A stretch of 64,000 nucleotides of DNA from Saccharum officinarum. Lineage: Eukaryota > Streptophyta > Magnoliopsida > Poales > Poaceae. Numbering within the stretch: the stretch's first letter is position 1; the number at the start of each line of letters is the position of its first letter. Shown one piece after another: positions 44,867-55,408 of the stretch. A model generated the notes under the pieces. It did no database searches and was not told the DNA's origin. It was given only the letters and a program-made list of their open reading frames with translations. The stretch spans positions 112,450,680 through 112,514,679 of the forward strand of contig CM036160.1 of NCBI GenBank assembly GCA_020631735.1. The letters run 5' to 3'. The translations under genes and the position numbers were made by a program.

Positions 44867-44925
44867 CTAACAAACATGTCCGTACATTGTAATGAAAGAA
44901 AAAAGCTATTAAACGTTTAACCTCT

Positions 44926-45310
44926 TTGCTTCAGTTTGTTGCAAAGGATTGGGGAGTCATTGTAGCATGTGGCCAGAACATACCAAATGCACGACAACTC
45001 ACCGGCTGCCGCACTCAATTCGGCGCCGGGGAGGAAACCTACAGCTTCTGGTCAGTGGGTTGCACCTGCCTAGGAGCAGGAACCCGTCGCATGGAGACGA
45101 CAATGGCGTTCATACTGATGCCGACGCTGCACACGGTGGCCGCCGGTGTGAAAAAACGGACCATTGTGTCGGCGGTGTCCGAGGTTATTATGTTCTCAAA
45201 CAGTCCTAGGACGTTCTGCAGCTTCGTGTAGCGATGCACGTTCCGTTTTCAGTGCAAGCGCCGGTGCATCGGACGACTGCGATTTGCCCTAGGCAGCGGA
45301 AGATCTCGAC
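44926..45310. pseudogene. GC-rich gene-like fragment inside Helitron B
   Basis: A GC-rich island in AT-rich Helitron DNA. The minus strand is open at 45039-45239 (starts MHRYTKLQNVLGLFENIITS). I do not recognise the protein; the plus strand is also open. Helitrons often carry captured exon pieces, and Helitron A lacks this segment. Capture is inference. Confidence 0.4.
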
Positions 45311-45364
45311 GAGTAGATCACATGGCAGCCTCACCCGCATATCCGACTCCATACGTTTCTTTTT

Positions 45365-48300
45365 GACAAAAATTCACCGGCGGTCCCTGAACTTGGCAGC
45401 TGGTGTCACTTAGGTCCCCGAACTTTGAACAGTGTATTTTTGGGTCCCTGAACTTGGCTTCAAGTGTCATCTAGGTCCCTAAACTTGGCTTTGGGTGTCA
45501 TTTAGGTCCCCGAACTTTGAACAATATATTTCTGGGTCCCTGAACTTGGCTTCGGGTGTCATCTAGGTCCTAATGCTGACGTGGCGCGGTCCTACATGTG
45601 GGGCCCACATGTCAGTCGGTCATATTTCTATTTCGGGGTACTGTAGCTACAATTTCTAAAATATTCTAAAAATTGTATCTTTTTCATATGATCTCGGATG
45701 AATATGATTTTTATATGAAAAATGTAGCTCTCGACGAGATCTACAACTTTTTAGTTTTGAGTTTTTTTTAATTTGAGATCATTAAAATGTTTAAAAAATT
45801 AAACAAATTTTCAGCAGTATATTAATCGCGTACAAGCGCTTGTCGCCTTGGAAAAATCATATCTTTTTTATATGCTGTCAAATGGAGATGATTTCTATAT
45901 GAAAGTTGTAGCTCTCGATGAGATCTACGACTTTCTAGTTTTTAGTTTTTTTTTAATTTGAGGTCGCAAAAATACTCAAAAAAATAAACAAATTTTCAAC
46001 AGTATATTAATTTCTGAAAATTTGTTTAATTTTTTTGAGCATCTTAGCGATCTCAAATTAAAAAACTCAAAACTAGAAAATCGTAGATCTCATCGAGAGC
46101 TACAACTTTCATATAGAAATCATCTCCATTTGATAACATATAAAAAAGATATGATTTTTTTCCAAGGCGACAAGCGTTTGTACGCGATTAATATACTGCT
46201 GAAAATTTATTTAATTTTTTAAGCATTTTAATGATCTCAAATTAAAAAACTCAAAATAAGAAAGTTGTAGATCTCGTCGAGAACTACATTTTTTATATAA
46301 AAACCATCTTCATCCGAGATCATATGAAAAAGATATAATTTTTAGAATATTTTAGAAATTATAGCTACAGTACCTCCGAAATAGAAATATAACCGACTGA
46401 CATGTGGGCCCCACATGTAGGACCGTGCCTGAAAGCCCAAGTTTGGTTTTGGTAATTAATGACACCAAGTTGCTAATGCTATTATATCAAGTGTGATTAA
46501 GCTAGGCATAAGCAACATGTGATGGAGTGGAAATGGCATGGAGAGATGGCCACAAGACCACATAATTTGGTGCATGAAATGATGAGCAAGATCATGAAGA
46601 AATGCACATAAAATGATGGACATGATGATCAAGTGGAAGAGAAGGATCTAAGAGCGCAAGATAAAGGTATAACTATAGGGTTTTTCCTTTTGCCGGTCTA
46701 AGATGAGTAGAGAAGTGATTGACCGGATTTAGGATACATAGCCGACTATCAAGAGGGGCAATCACGGTTAGCTCGGGAATCAAGTGCCACTAGATCAATG
46801 TCTTCAGCATATGCATTAGGATCTAGTTGAGAGCTAACATAACTCCTTGGAAAATGTTTGTGAAATGCTAACACACATGCACATGGTGGTATACACTTGG
46901 TGGTGTTAGCACATTTGCGAAGGCGGTGGTGTTTGAGCGGTAGTAAGGGGTTTGGGGGAGCCGAGCTTGCGAATGCGGGATTCAGGCGTTTTCGAGGAAA
47001 TGAAATGCCTATTTTCTATTGTGTCGGAGGCAAGAAAAGATGGTGAAAGTCCGAAATGATTATCACTAAAAATACAGTGACCGGACGCTGTGGTCGAATT
47101 GACTGGACGCGGGTGGCGCGTCCGGTCAGTTCAAAACACAGACAGACGCGCGTGTGAGAAGGGTCATGGACCGGCGCGTCTGGTCCCTCGCGGAACCGGC
47201 GCGTCCGGTCGCGCACCCAGGAGTTCAGCACGGAGGGCAGATGCGATCGGACGCGGTGGCGCGTCCGGTCACGTTCGACCGGATGCGTCCGGTCACGAGT
47301 GGACCGTTACTGGACTCCGATCGGACGTGGCTGGCGCGTCCGGTCACGTGTGATCGGACGCGTCCGGTCTCGACGGGAGCTTACTGGACCGCGACCGGAC
47401 GTTGACACTGTCGCGTCCGGTCAAACGCTATAGCGCGTCCGGTCACGGCAACGGCTAGTTCTGACGCGCACTGTTCAAGCTTGTCCTGTAGTGACCGGAC
47501 GCGTCCGGTCAGCACGTTTTGCACTGCGTCGTCCGGTAACGGCTAGCTGCATACCCCTTCGCTATAAATAGAAGATGTCCGGGGTTTGAGGGGAACTCTT
47601 GCACATTTTGAGACCTAGAGACATCCTTTGAGCTAGAGAACAACCCCTCTACTCATCTCTTTGCATAGTTGCACATCTTGAGTGAGATTCAAGTGTATTG
47701 CTTGAGAGTTGTATTCTAGAGGCACTTGATCTTCGAGTTGCTGTGGATTTCTTGTTACTCTTCCGTGTTTCCCGACACGGTAGACGGCTTGGAGCAGCGG
47801 AGGTGATTGAGCTCGTAATTGGAGATTGTTGGAGCCCTCACCAAGTGTTGTAAGGGGTTCTTAATCCTTCCCCACGGGAGTTCGTAAATTAGATACTCTA
47901 GTGAAGCTCGTGGCTTGGAGGATCCCCATCTTGTGTGCGGTTGTGCGGCGCCCGCCCAGGGCTCGACTCTTGATAGTCGATTAGCTCGCGAACCGACTAG
48001 TGGGTGCATCGCCACAACGAGGAGTAGCTTGCCGGGAAGCAAGCGAACCTCGGTAAAAATCCCGTGTCATCTCTTTGCTGAGAATTTCTCTTGTGGTTGA
48101 TCATTGTGATTGATTCTTCGAATGCATTACTTCTCTACATCTTTGGTATAAGAATCAAGTCACTTGCTCTTTACTTTCTTGTACTATTTCTAGTGTAGTT
48201 TGCTTAGTGTAGCTTTTATCACATAGGAGTAAGTAGCTTAGTGACTTAGTCTTGTTGGTGTGTTTTAGAGATCATAGCCTTGCTTCACTAGAATTGTATA

Positions 48301-48684
48301 GGTGGCTTGCATAGTATAGTTGAGCTAGTGCTAGAATTAGTTTAGCCATCTTTTATACTAACGTGGTTGTTTAGTGAAGCTTGTAGATTTTTAAATAGGC
48401 TATTCACCCCCTCTAACCTTTTGGATCTTATAGCGCCACGTCAGTTTTGGGACCTAAATGACACCCGAAACTAAGTTCAGGGATCCAGATGACACCTGAA
48501 GCCAAGTTCAGGGACCCAGAAATACTCTATTCAAAGTTCGGGGACCTAAGTGACACCCAAATCCAAGTTCAGGGACCTAGATGACACCTGAAGCCAAGTT
48601 CAGGAACATAGAAATACACTGTTCAAAGTTCGGGGACCTAAGTGACACCAGCTGCCAAGTTTAGGGACCGCCGGTGAATTTTTC
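45365..48684. mobile_element. MULE-like foldback element with long inverted arms
   Basis: The left arm (45365-about 46015) is the inverse of the right arm (46016-46429 plus 48433-48684), which is split by a solo LTR. The arms meet near the centre with almost no spacer. Outer arms contain repeats of GGTCCCTGAACTTGG-type units. A possible 9-bp duplication TTTCTTTTT flanks it (45356-45364 and 48685-48693), which would suit Mutator-like elements but is low complexity. Non-coding. Confidence 0.75.
46430..48432 (+). repeat. Sirevirus solo LTR
   Basis: Begins TGAAAGCCCAAGTTTGGTTTTGG, close to the LTR at 26356. It contains many CCGGACGCGTCCGG-type motifs (47078-47540), a TATA-like CTATAAATAG near 47561 and the typical TTCACCCCCTCTAACC tail. 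It is flanked by GTGCC (46425-46429) and GCGCC (48433-48437), a 5-bp duplication with one transition; the intact site is seen in the opposite arm of the foldback. No internal region is present, so it is a solo LTR. Confidence 0.85.
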
Positions 48685-48817
48685 TTTCTTTTTTCAAAAC
48701 AAAAAGTGGTTGCATCGATGCGTGAATGTAGCTTATTTTATTTAACCAGAAAATGTGTACAACTTCATATATATAACTTAAGAATTGATTGGTTTCTGTC
48801 CAAAGGAGGTGTACAAC

Positions 48818-51681
48818 TATAACATCCAAAAATTTCAAAATTTAGAATTAGTGGATTTTTAAATAATTTAGATAATAATTAATGTGGAATTAGAATTTAA
48901 AATTTTAGATAGAATATTTGATGATGTATTCATGCTACTGTATTTATTTTATTTTGTGGTGTGGACTTTATTTTATTTGATTTGGATTTGAAAATCTATT
49001 TAAAAAGGTTTTGAAAACAAATAGAAAAAAAAGAAAGACAACTTACCTCCTGTGCAGCCGGCGGCCTGGAAGCCCAACCAGGCCGGCCTATTTTTCTCCC
49101 CTCTCTCGCTCTTGGGCCGTCGGGCCAAAGCCGCTGCCCCGCTCCTCCTTGCGCCCACGTGGGCCGGCCCAGGTACCGCAGCCGCGCGCGTCTTCCTTCC
49201 CTTGTCTCGCTGACGAGTAGGCCCCGCGTGTCGGTCGCATCTCTCTTCTCTGCTTCGTAATCGAGCCGGATGCCAACGCAATCTTCATCGAATCAAACCC
49301 GTACCACTCAGGATTTCCATCCAAATTGAGGAGTCCTTGCTCTATATAAGCTAGAGCTGAGCCGTCACTTTTCGTTTTTAGATCAAACCGCAAGCGACAC
49401 CGCCGTTTGAGCTCTAGCCGCGGCGCCGAACCCTAGGGGCCGCGGTGAGCTTCAATTCGACGTGTGCAACCTTCCTCCGCCACCGTAAGCTACTCTATTA
49501 GCTTTAGCATGATCCTGGGAACTTGAGGGTGCTTTCAATTTGTCTAATAATCACTTTTTGCGCCGCCACCATGAGCAGGAGGTCGGCCGTCCGCTCCATC
49601 AAGCTGCTCGTCATCTTCGTTCCGTGATTGATCGATTTGAAGCCCTAGGTGAGATCGCGTTAAGCTCCTCTTTTGTTTGGGACCATCCGCGCGTCTTGTA
49701 GTGCAGTGTAGCCCTAGAACCACGTCTCCGGCGAGTCGCCGGCCATGGCGCCGCCGTATGGTCGCTTCTCCGGTGGTAGCGCCGCCGGCCTCCCCTTGAT
49801 TAAGTCTCCGCCGTTCAAATTCGGATCTACGGCCGTGATTAGAAGATACCCCTTCGTGGGGTAATTTTTCTAAAGAGTCCCTGCCCTTTTTCTTAATATA
49901 ACCCGTAGTCCTTGGCGTAATTCCCGAAAGACGTTTCCGTGCTTTGAAAGCGTATTTCTTCTCGGTAAATCAAAAATACGTTTTCTGATATTTACAGTTT
50001 TGCCACTAAACTTGTTTTGGTCATAAAATCTTCGTTTTAACTCCGATTTGATCCATTCAAGTTGCGTTAGGTTCATATTTGCGAGCTCTACATGTTGGTA
50101 TAGTTGTACAGTGGGTTTGGGAAAATTAATTTTCGAGTTTATATTAAAGTAATTATTTATCTATAGGAAATCTTAGAAAATTCATAACTTTCATGTTTTA
50201 ACTCCGAATTTTATGATCTTTACGTCTGTATGATCATAGGAACGTGTAGAAGAGTTTTATAAACTTTTATTCCTGTTTTGTTACTATTGGTGTACTGTTC
50301 TAATTATATATTTTTGTTTGCTTCGTGTATGCTTGCTCGATTGCATGTATGTTGTTGATTGGTGATCGAGTTTAGACAATGAGCAGTTTCTGGACGATCA
50401 GGAGTATTACTTTGAGCCAGATCAGCAGTATCATCTGAAAAGCTTTGATCAAGGCAAGTATAACATGGGACTATCCTTGTTACCTATTTACTATAATCAA
50501 TATCATATACGTGTGTCTACCTTGACAACCTTAGAGATTATAACCTAGTGATTGTTATCTTGATTCCTTGTCAACCTTGGGATGCATTTGGGTAGCTATT
50601 GCTAGTGCTTAATCATGAACAATGATCTTGTAATTTTGATTAATGGATTAAGCAATCAACATTTAATGATGATTTTATTTGCTATTGAAAAGGGGCTAGA
50701 GCATGTGGGTTATTTTGATGTTCTGGTTTCTCTCCATAAGGACTTATCTATACGTGATCATCCGGGACATACAGTACAGCTGTGAGGGCTATATGGCTCT
50801 GGCTTTAGTTGCTTAAAGGACCTTTTCTAGCTTGTTAGTGGTTACCTTAAATGGCGTAAGAACGGCTTGCCACGTTGGGTGTAGGACAACCTCTAGTTAA
50901 TGAGTATAGCCAAGAAGGAAGTGTGCCATTTGAAAAGGGGGTTCCTACATCTGCCTGCCGAGTGAATCTAATGGCACTAACTTGTTAGACGAACCTTTAA
51001 GTGGTTTATATGATTTCTGGTGTTTTGGGGAGTCGCGAACCCATGCATTTGGAAGTTATGACTCACAGTGAAAGTGTACACCTCTGCGCAGAGTTAAAAA
51101 CTGGTATACTAGCCGTGCTCACGGATACGAGTGGCCTTGGAACATTTACAGACAGATGATCACCATTGTTATATCATGTTTAATTACTGTTGTTATTATT
51201 ATGCTCATGTTAATGCTATTCATTATCCTTATTACAATTGATCATTGGTTCATTAATGGGAAGTGGATTATCTTGATGCTACTCGATTGCTAATTATATG
51301 ATGATTAAAAGCTAAACGCAGTCAAACAGTGTCTAGCCATTTGTGCCTTATGAACCTTGTGTTATACTTGTTGAGTTCGACATGGACTCACCCTTGCTAT
51401 TTCCACCATAACAGATGAAGATTATGAGGAAGATTATCGTAATGAGTACTAGTCTTGGTGTCAACCAGTCAACCGTGTCCCTGTGTTTGGAGTTTCAACT
51501 GGAGATCTACTATTAGTTATTATTATTTATCGTTCAAGACTATGTGTTAAATACTTATTCGCTATGTAATAAGCACTGTGATGATACTATGTAATTTGTC
51601 TACTTGTATGTGCGATCATGTCCTGGGGCGCACATGAGTCTTTTATGCATCCTATTTTTGTCCTTAAAAATGGGTGTGACA
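48818..51681 (+). repeat. Solo LTR of a gypsy-type element (2864 bp)
   Basis: Flanked by ACAAC duplications (48813-48817 and 51682-51686). It starts TATAACATCC (from TGTAACATCC) and ends GGGTGTGACA. TATA box TATATAAG at 49343-49350, a GC-rich leader after it, then AT-rich DNA with two exon-like pieces (50376-50453 and 51415-51452). The layout matches the Tekay LTRs at 37805 and 41751. No coding internal region is present. Confidence 0.85.
50376..51452 (+). CDS. Putative spliced acidic small protein in the solo LTR (partial model)
   Basis: Exon 50376-50453 follows TCGAGTTTAG and encodes 25 full codons (NEQFLDDQEYYFEPDQQYHL then KSFDQ). It ends at AAG|GCAAGT, a consensus GC-type donor. The acceptor CCATAACAG (51406-51414) opens an exon reading DEDYEEDYRNEY and TAG. 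Both junction phases equal those of the exons in the LTR at 40111-41387, and both join at a GAT codon. No start exon was found. Function unknown. Confidence 0.4.
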
Positions 51682-52060
51682 ACAACTCCATATATAACTC
51701 AAGATTTGATTAGTTTCCATCCCAAGGAGTTATGTTCTTGGATTGGTGTATATGTTGTCTCGGTTATTTCTTTTGTTTCTTATTCCTATACGCTTAGGTC
51801 TTTTTTACCTTTTGCATTATAATACATATAGATAGAAGGAAGAAAAGACACGAATCGAATCCCTTATCGATTATAGCTAGATGCGATCTATTCTAACTCG
51901 TACGAGGACGGATCATATAAATTCGGATGGAAGAAACTCTTCATTGTCCGGTAGTTAGGGAGAGACAGACAAAAAAAAAGTGGAGAGAAATTTTTTCTCT
52001 TTATCATTATTTAGGTATAGAATATAGATATAGATAATACGCTGTTGACCGATATATATA

Positions 52061-52203
52061 CTTTCACCATCCTTTAAAAAAGTGCCGCTATAGGTTTTGT
52101 GCTACCTAGTTAAACTTTCTTAAGTTTGCTAGATTTACATAAAAGCTTAACAATATTTGTGTCTTCAAATAAATTTATTATTATTATGAAAGGACGGAGA
52201 GAG
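52061..52203. mobile_element. Stowaway-like MITE
   Basis: Left end CTTTCACCATCCTTTAAAAAAG and right end GAAAGGACGGAGAGAG, with TA on each side (52059-52060 and 52204-52205). About 143 bp, non-coding. Confidence 0.65.
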
Positions 52204-52205
52204 TA

Positions 52206-52473
52206 TATACTATCTAAGGAAGTAAGACTCGTAAAAGAAATCTCTTATATATATATACGTCAGCAATGCGCGTGCAATGCAAATAGAAATGCCGAAGAGT
52301 GTACGTTAGAAAAAATTCTAGTTCTGAAGTTTGTTGGCCTTTGCCAGGGCTTACTTGTTGTCAACCCATATTAATGCAGCTGGCGGCCACGTGCATCCAT
52401 CTAAATCTCACAAGATTCGTTTGATTGATGCACGGCACCTAGCTAAACGACTCGTCAACAAGGCCACAATCAT
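52206..52473. other. Intergenic DNA before the second gap
   Basis: Moderate GC, with an open plus-strand frame from about 52331 that runs into the N-run. It resembles nothing I know. Confidence 0.4.
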
Positions 52474-52573
52474 NNNNNNNNNNNNNNNNNNNNNNNNNNN
52501 NNNNNNNNNNNNNNNNNNNNNNNNNNNNNNNNNNNNNNNNNNNNNNNNNNNNNNNNNNNNNNNNNNNNNNNNN
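52474..52573. other. Assembly gap (100 N)
   Basis: Exactly 100 N; true size unknown. Confidence 0.99.
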
Positions 52574-52630
52574 CCGGCCCTTAATCAAAATCGCTGATTC
52601 CGCCTGTCAGAAGGTACACCGGAGGGCTGA

Positions 52631-52770
52631 GAGAACCCGACTGCTGTCACTGCAGTGAAGAGGCAGGGGAGGTGCGGCAGTTGCTGGGCTTTTGCAACAG
52701 CTGCTGCTGTGGAATGGAAGGCGTCCACGCCATCAAGACGCAGTCAGCTGCTGTTTCCCTCTCGGCACAA
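52631..52770 (+). pseudogene. Papain-like (C1A) cysteine protease fragment
   Basis: Reads TAVTAVKRQGRCGSCWAFAT, the conserved block around the catalytic Cys, with the oxyanion Gln (KRQG) and CGSCWAF. The following VEGVHAIKT is reached only after a 5-bp tandem duplication (TGGAATGGAA) that shifts the frame. A TGA stop lies just upstream (52628-52630) and a TAG at the end. Pre-peptide, His and Asn parts are absent; the left side is lost in the gap and the right side abuts a MITE relic. A dead fragment of a vacuolar or secreted protease gene. Confidence 0.85.
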
Positions 52771-52781
52771 TTCCTGTAGGG

Positions 52782-52985
52782 TCCGTTCACTTGCCATGCA
52801 TCAAATATTTAGACGCATGTATGAAATATTAAATATAGGTAAAAAATAACTAATTACTAAATTTGTTTGGTTTTTGCGAGACAAATCTTTTGAACCTAGT
52901 TACTTCATAGTAGATAATATTTGTTAAATAAAAACGAAATATGTTACGATAACTTTTCACCAACTTTTCATCAACTAAGCACACC
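52782..52985. repeat. Tourist-like MITE relic
   Basis: The interior (TATTAAATATAGGTAAAAAAT, GAGACAAATCTTTTGAACC) matches the 14538-14780 family. Ends are decayed; borders approximate. Confidence 0.6.
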
Positions 52986-53091
52986 TAGATTGCACGTACC
53001 CGTACATGGACCACTCCAGTGACGTTTGAGTTGATATTATATAAGTTCTTGTTCCTTCTAAAAAAAAGTACCAGGCTCTCAATCTGATCCA

Positions 53092-53332
53092 GGCCTTGTT
53101 CACTTTTAAAAAAAAAAGTGAACCTGATGAATAGTACCACTTTCATCTTATTTGACAAATATTGTCCAATCATGGACCAACTAGGCTCAAAGATTCATCT
53201 CGTGATTTCCAACTAAACTGTGTAATTAGTTATTTTTTTACTTACATTTAATACTCCATGCAAGCAGCTAAAATTGATGTGATGAAGAGAGAGTGAAAAA
53301 ATTCTAACTTTTAGGGTGCATCTAAACAAGGC
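53092..53332. mobile_element. Tourist-like MITE (family A)
   Basis: Left end GGCCTTGTTCACTT, right end GCATCTAAACAAGGC. The interior closely matches 14934-15171. Target duplication not clear. Confidence 0.75.
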
Positions 53333-53406
53333 GGCTAGGAGGAATCCCGTCCGACTCGGAGTACCCATAGAAGGGGTACCAGTCCGTTTGCGACCCTCAC
53401 ATGTAA

Positions 53407-53678
53407 GGCATTGTAGATTCCTAAATTCACCCTAAATTTTACTATGCAAAAAGAAGATTCCCCGTCACATCAAAATGCCGGCACATGCATAGAGTACTAA
53501 ATGTAGATAAAATCAAAAATTAATTACACAGTTTTGTTATACTTTGCGAGACGAACATTTTGAGCCTAATTAATCAATGTTTGGACAATTATTACCAAAT
53601 AAAAACAAATTTGCTACAGTGCAGCACAGTAGTGTTACAGTGATTCGGGGATGCCCGAATCGGACATCTAAACAGCCC
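53407..53678. mobile_element. Tourist-like MITE (family B, reverse orientation)
   Basis: Inverted copy of the 5388-5662 family: GGCATTGTAGATTCC at the left and ACATCTAAACAGCC at the right, with TAA at 53404-53406 and 53679-53681. Confidence 0.75.
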
Positions 53679-53681
53679 TAA

Positions 53682-55256
53682 GGATGAAATATTCCCGTAT
53701 TCTTTCCATCCGTCCTCTCCTTAGTTTTTTTTCTTTATTATATCAGATTCTTCTTTATATTCTGTTTTCTATTGAGACATTGATCCTGTTCATTTTCGTT
53801 TCTTCTGCTCCGTTTTCTTAGAGTTTGTTTAGAGTCTGTTGGCCTAAAAGTCTAATTTTCATGTCTATGTTTTCTTTTTTCCTTTTGCAGTTTTTATTTG
53901 ATGATGAGTTAGGAGATTAGGACTCTTGTTTAGGTTCGGATTCCTATTCAGGATCGGATGGTCATCTAATTTAAGCCTAAACCAGCAAAAGAGATCCGTG
54001 TGTTCTCGTTGCCAGGTAATGGCCGATGATGACACGGTATAAGCCGAACGGGCCGAATGAAGATATGGACCACATATAGATTCGTGCTGTGTTGTTTGTT
54101 CCTACGGCCCATGGCCCCAAGTGCCTTCCGGCTTTCACGTGGATCATCGCCTTGCTCCTAGGTCTGGACCCGTGGCCTCCGCCGGCCGCTGTTTGACGTC
54201 GGCAATCACCTTGTTGATGCTTGCGTGTCAAAATTAAACATTATATAGCTTAGATTCATAGATTTGATCATAAGTTGAAAGTGTTCAATATATAGAAATA
54301 TTAATTATTTAATAAAAATAATGGGAAAATTCATCGAATTCATGGCCCTAAATTTGAGTAGTGAGATAATCTAATCTAATACAGTTATTGCAATTTTTTG
54401 TTCTCTTTTGATTTTGCATCTTTTGAACATCCAAAATACTACTGCGTTAAGCTATTCATATTGCATCGTGTTTAGGATAATAATTATATTATTGTGTGTT
54501 ATAGTCTTTGATTTTTTTTTGCTCTATGATATTTGTTTCTTCTGAACATCGAAATACTACGGTTAGATTCATAGCATTCACATTCATCAGATCGGGGTAC
54601 ATAGATAAGCAGTGAACAAGTTCTTGATTTGCAACATACATAAGGTCCTAATACATAGACTATAGAGAGGAAGAAAAGGGAGAGAAGGAGTACGAGATCG
54701 CATACCATCGAGTGTCGTAGTCGGAGCAGTAGGGGTGGTCGAAGCGTCGGCGGCCATCTCGTTCGCCGGTGCCATTTGTGCGTCGGCATTGACGGTCGGT
54801 GGAGACGGAGGCGGTGAAGTGAAGTGGTGGCGCAGTGGCGACGGCGAAGACGGTGGCGGCTTCCCGTCACTGGCTGCGTCCCTCTCTGGTCGGACTAGGG
54901 AATATCGGTGGGGAGTGGCGGCTGAGGGTGAATCTCGTACCTTGAGCCTGCCGGCCCCCACCTATATTTATAGCGCAGTGTGACGGGGGCCCACCAACCA
55001 TATAGGGTTGGGCGCCCCCGATCAGGGTGCGAGAACAAGACCCAAAAAGCCGTTGGGCCTAACTGGTGGGAGATCAATCTAACATAGGTTACTTGTGTCA
55101 TCGTGTGTTATAGACTTTGATGTCGCAGTATAAGTGATTATCCTTTCTCATTTCATTAGCTTAAGCTTTTGGATTTATTCGCTACATGCAAATCAATTCT
55201 ACGTAATTACGTTAATAGTTAGTTGTTCTTTTTTTTAATCCAAATATCTTTTGGTA
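53682..55256. other. Intergenic DNA with one promoter-like segment
   Basis: No gene recognised. The minus-strand segment 54720-54975 has a TATA box and an ORF start (listed separately). A short imperfect repeat (TGAACATCnAAATACTAC) occurs at about 54425 and 54543. Confidence 0.45.
54715..54975 (-). promoter_or_regulatory. Promoter-like segment with first-exon look
   Basis: On the minus strand CTATAAATATAGG (about 54962-54974) is followed by a GC-rich leader, an ATG near 54773 (MAPANEMAADASTTPT) and a donor-like GATG|GTATGC near 54711. No downstream exon was found, and I do not recognise the peptide. It could be an orphan gene end or part of a transposon. Confidence 0.3.
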
Positions 55257-55408
55257 CTCCTACCGTTTCAAATTATAAGTTTTTTGGTCTTTCTTAATAC
55301 ATAACTTTTGCTATTTACCAAAATATAACTAGATATAAATAGCTTTTGTTATGTATTTAGAAAAACTAAAACAGCTTACAATTTAGAACCAAGTGAAAGG
55401 AGAGGGAG
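55257..55408. mobile_element. Stowaway MITE (152 bp)
   Basis: Left end CTCCTACCGTTTCAAATTATAAG, right end AGTGAAAGGAGAGGGAG, flanked by TA on both sides. Typical Stowaway (Tc1/mariner) ends. Confidence 0.8.

Larger units (their letters stand above)
44867..52028 (-). mobile_element. Helitron B, exploded by nested insertions
   Basis: On the minus strand the 5' end near 52028 reads TCTATATTCTATACCTAAAT, and the 3' end near 44867 has ACGGACATGTTTGTTAGT (CTAG decayed to TTAG). Both ends match Helitron A. Removing the foldback element (45365-48684) and the solo LTR (48818-51681) leaves about 1 kb, a size like that of Helitron A. The single-element reading is inference from the two ends. Confidence 0.6.
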
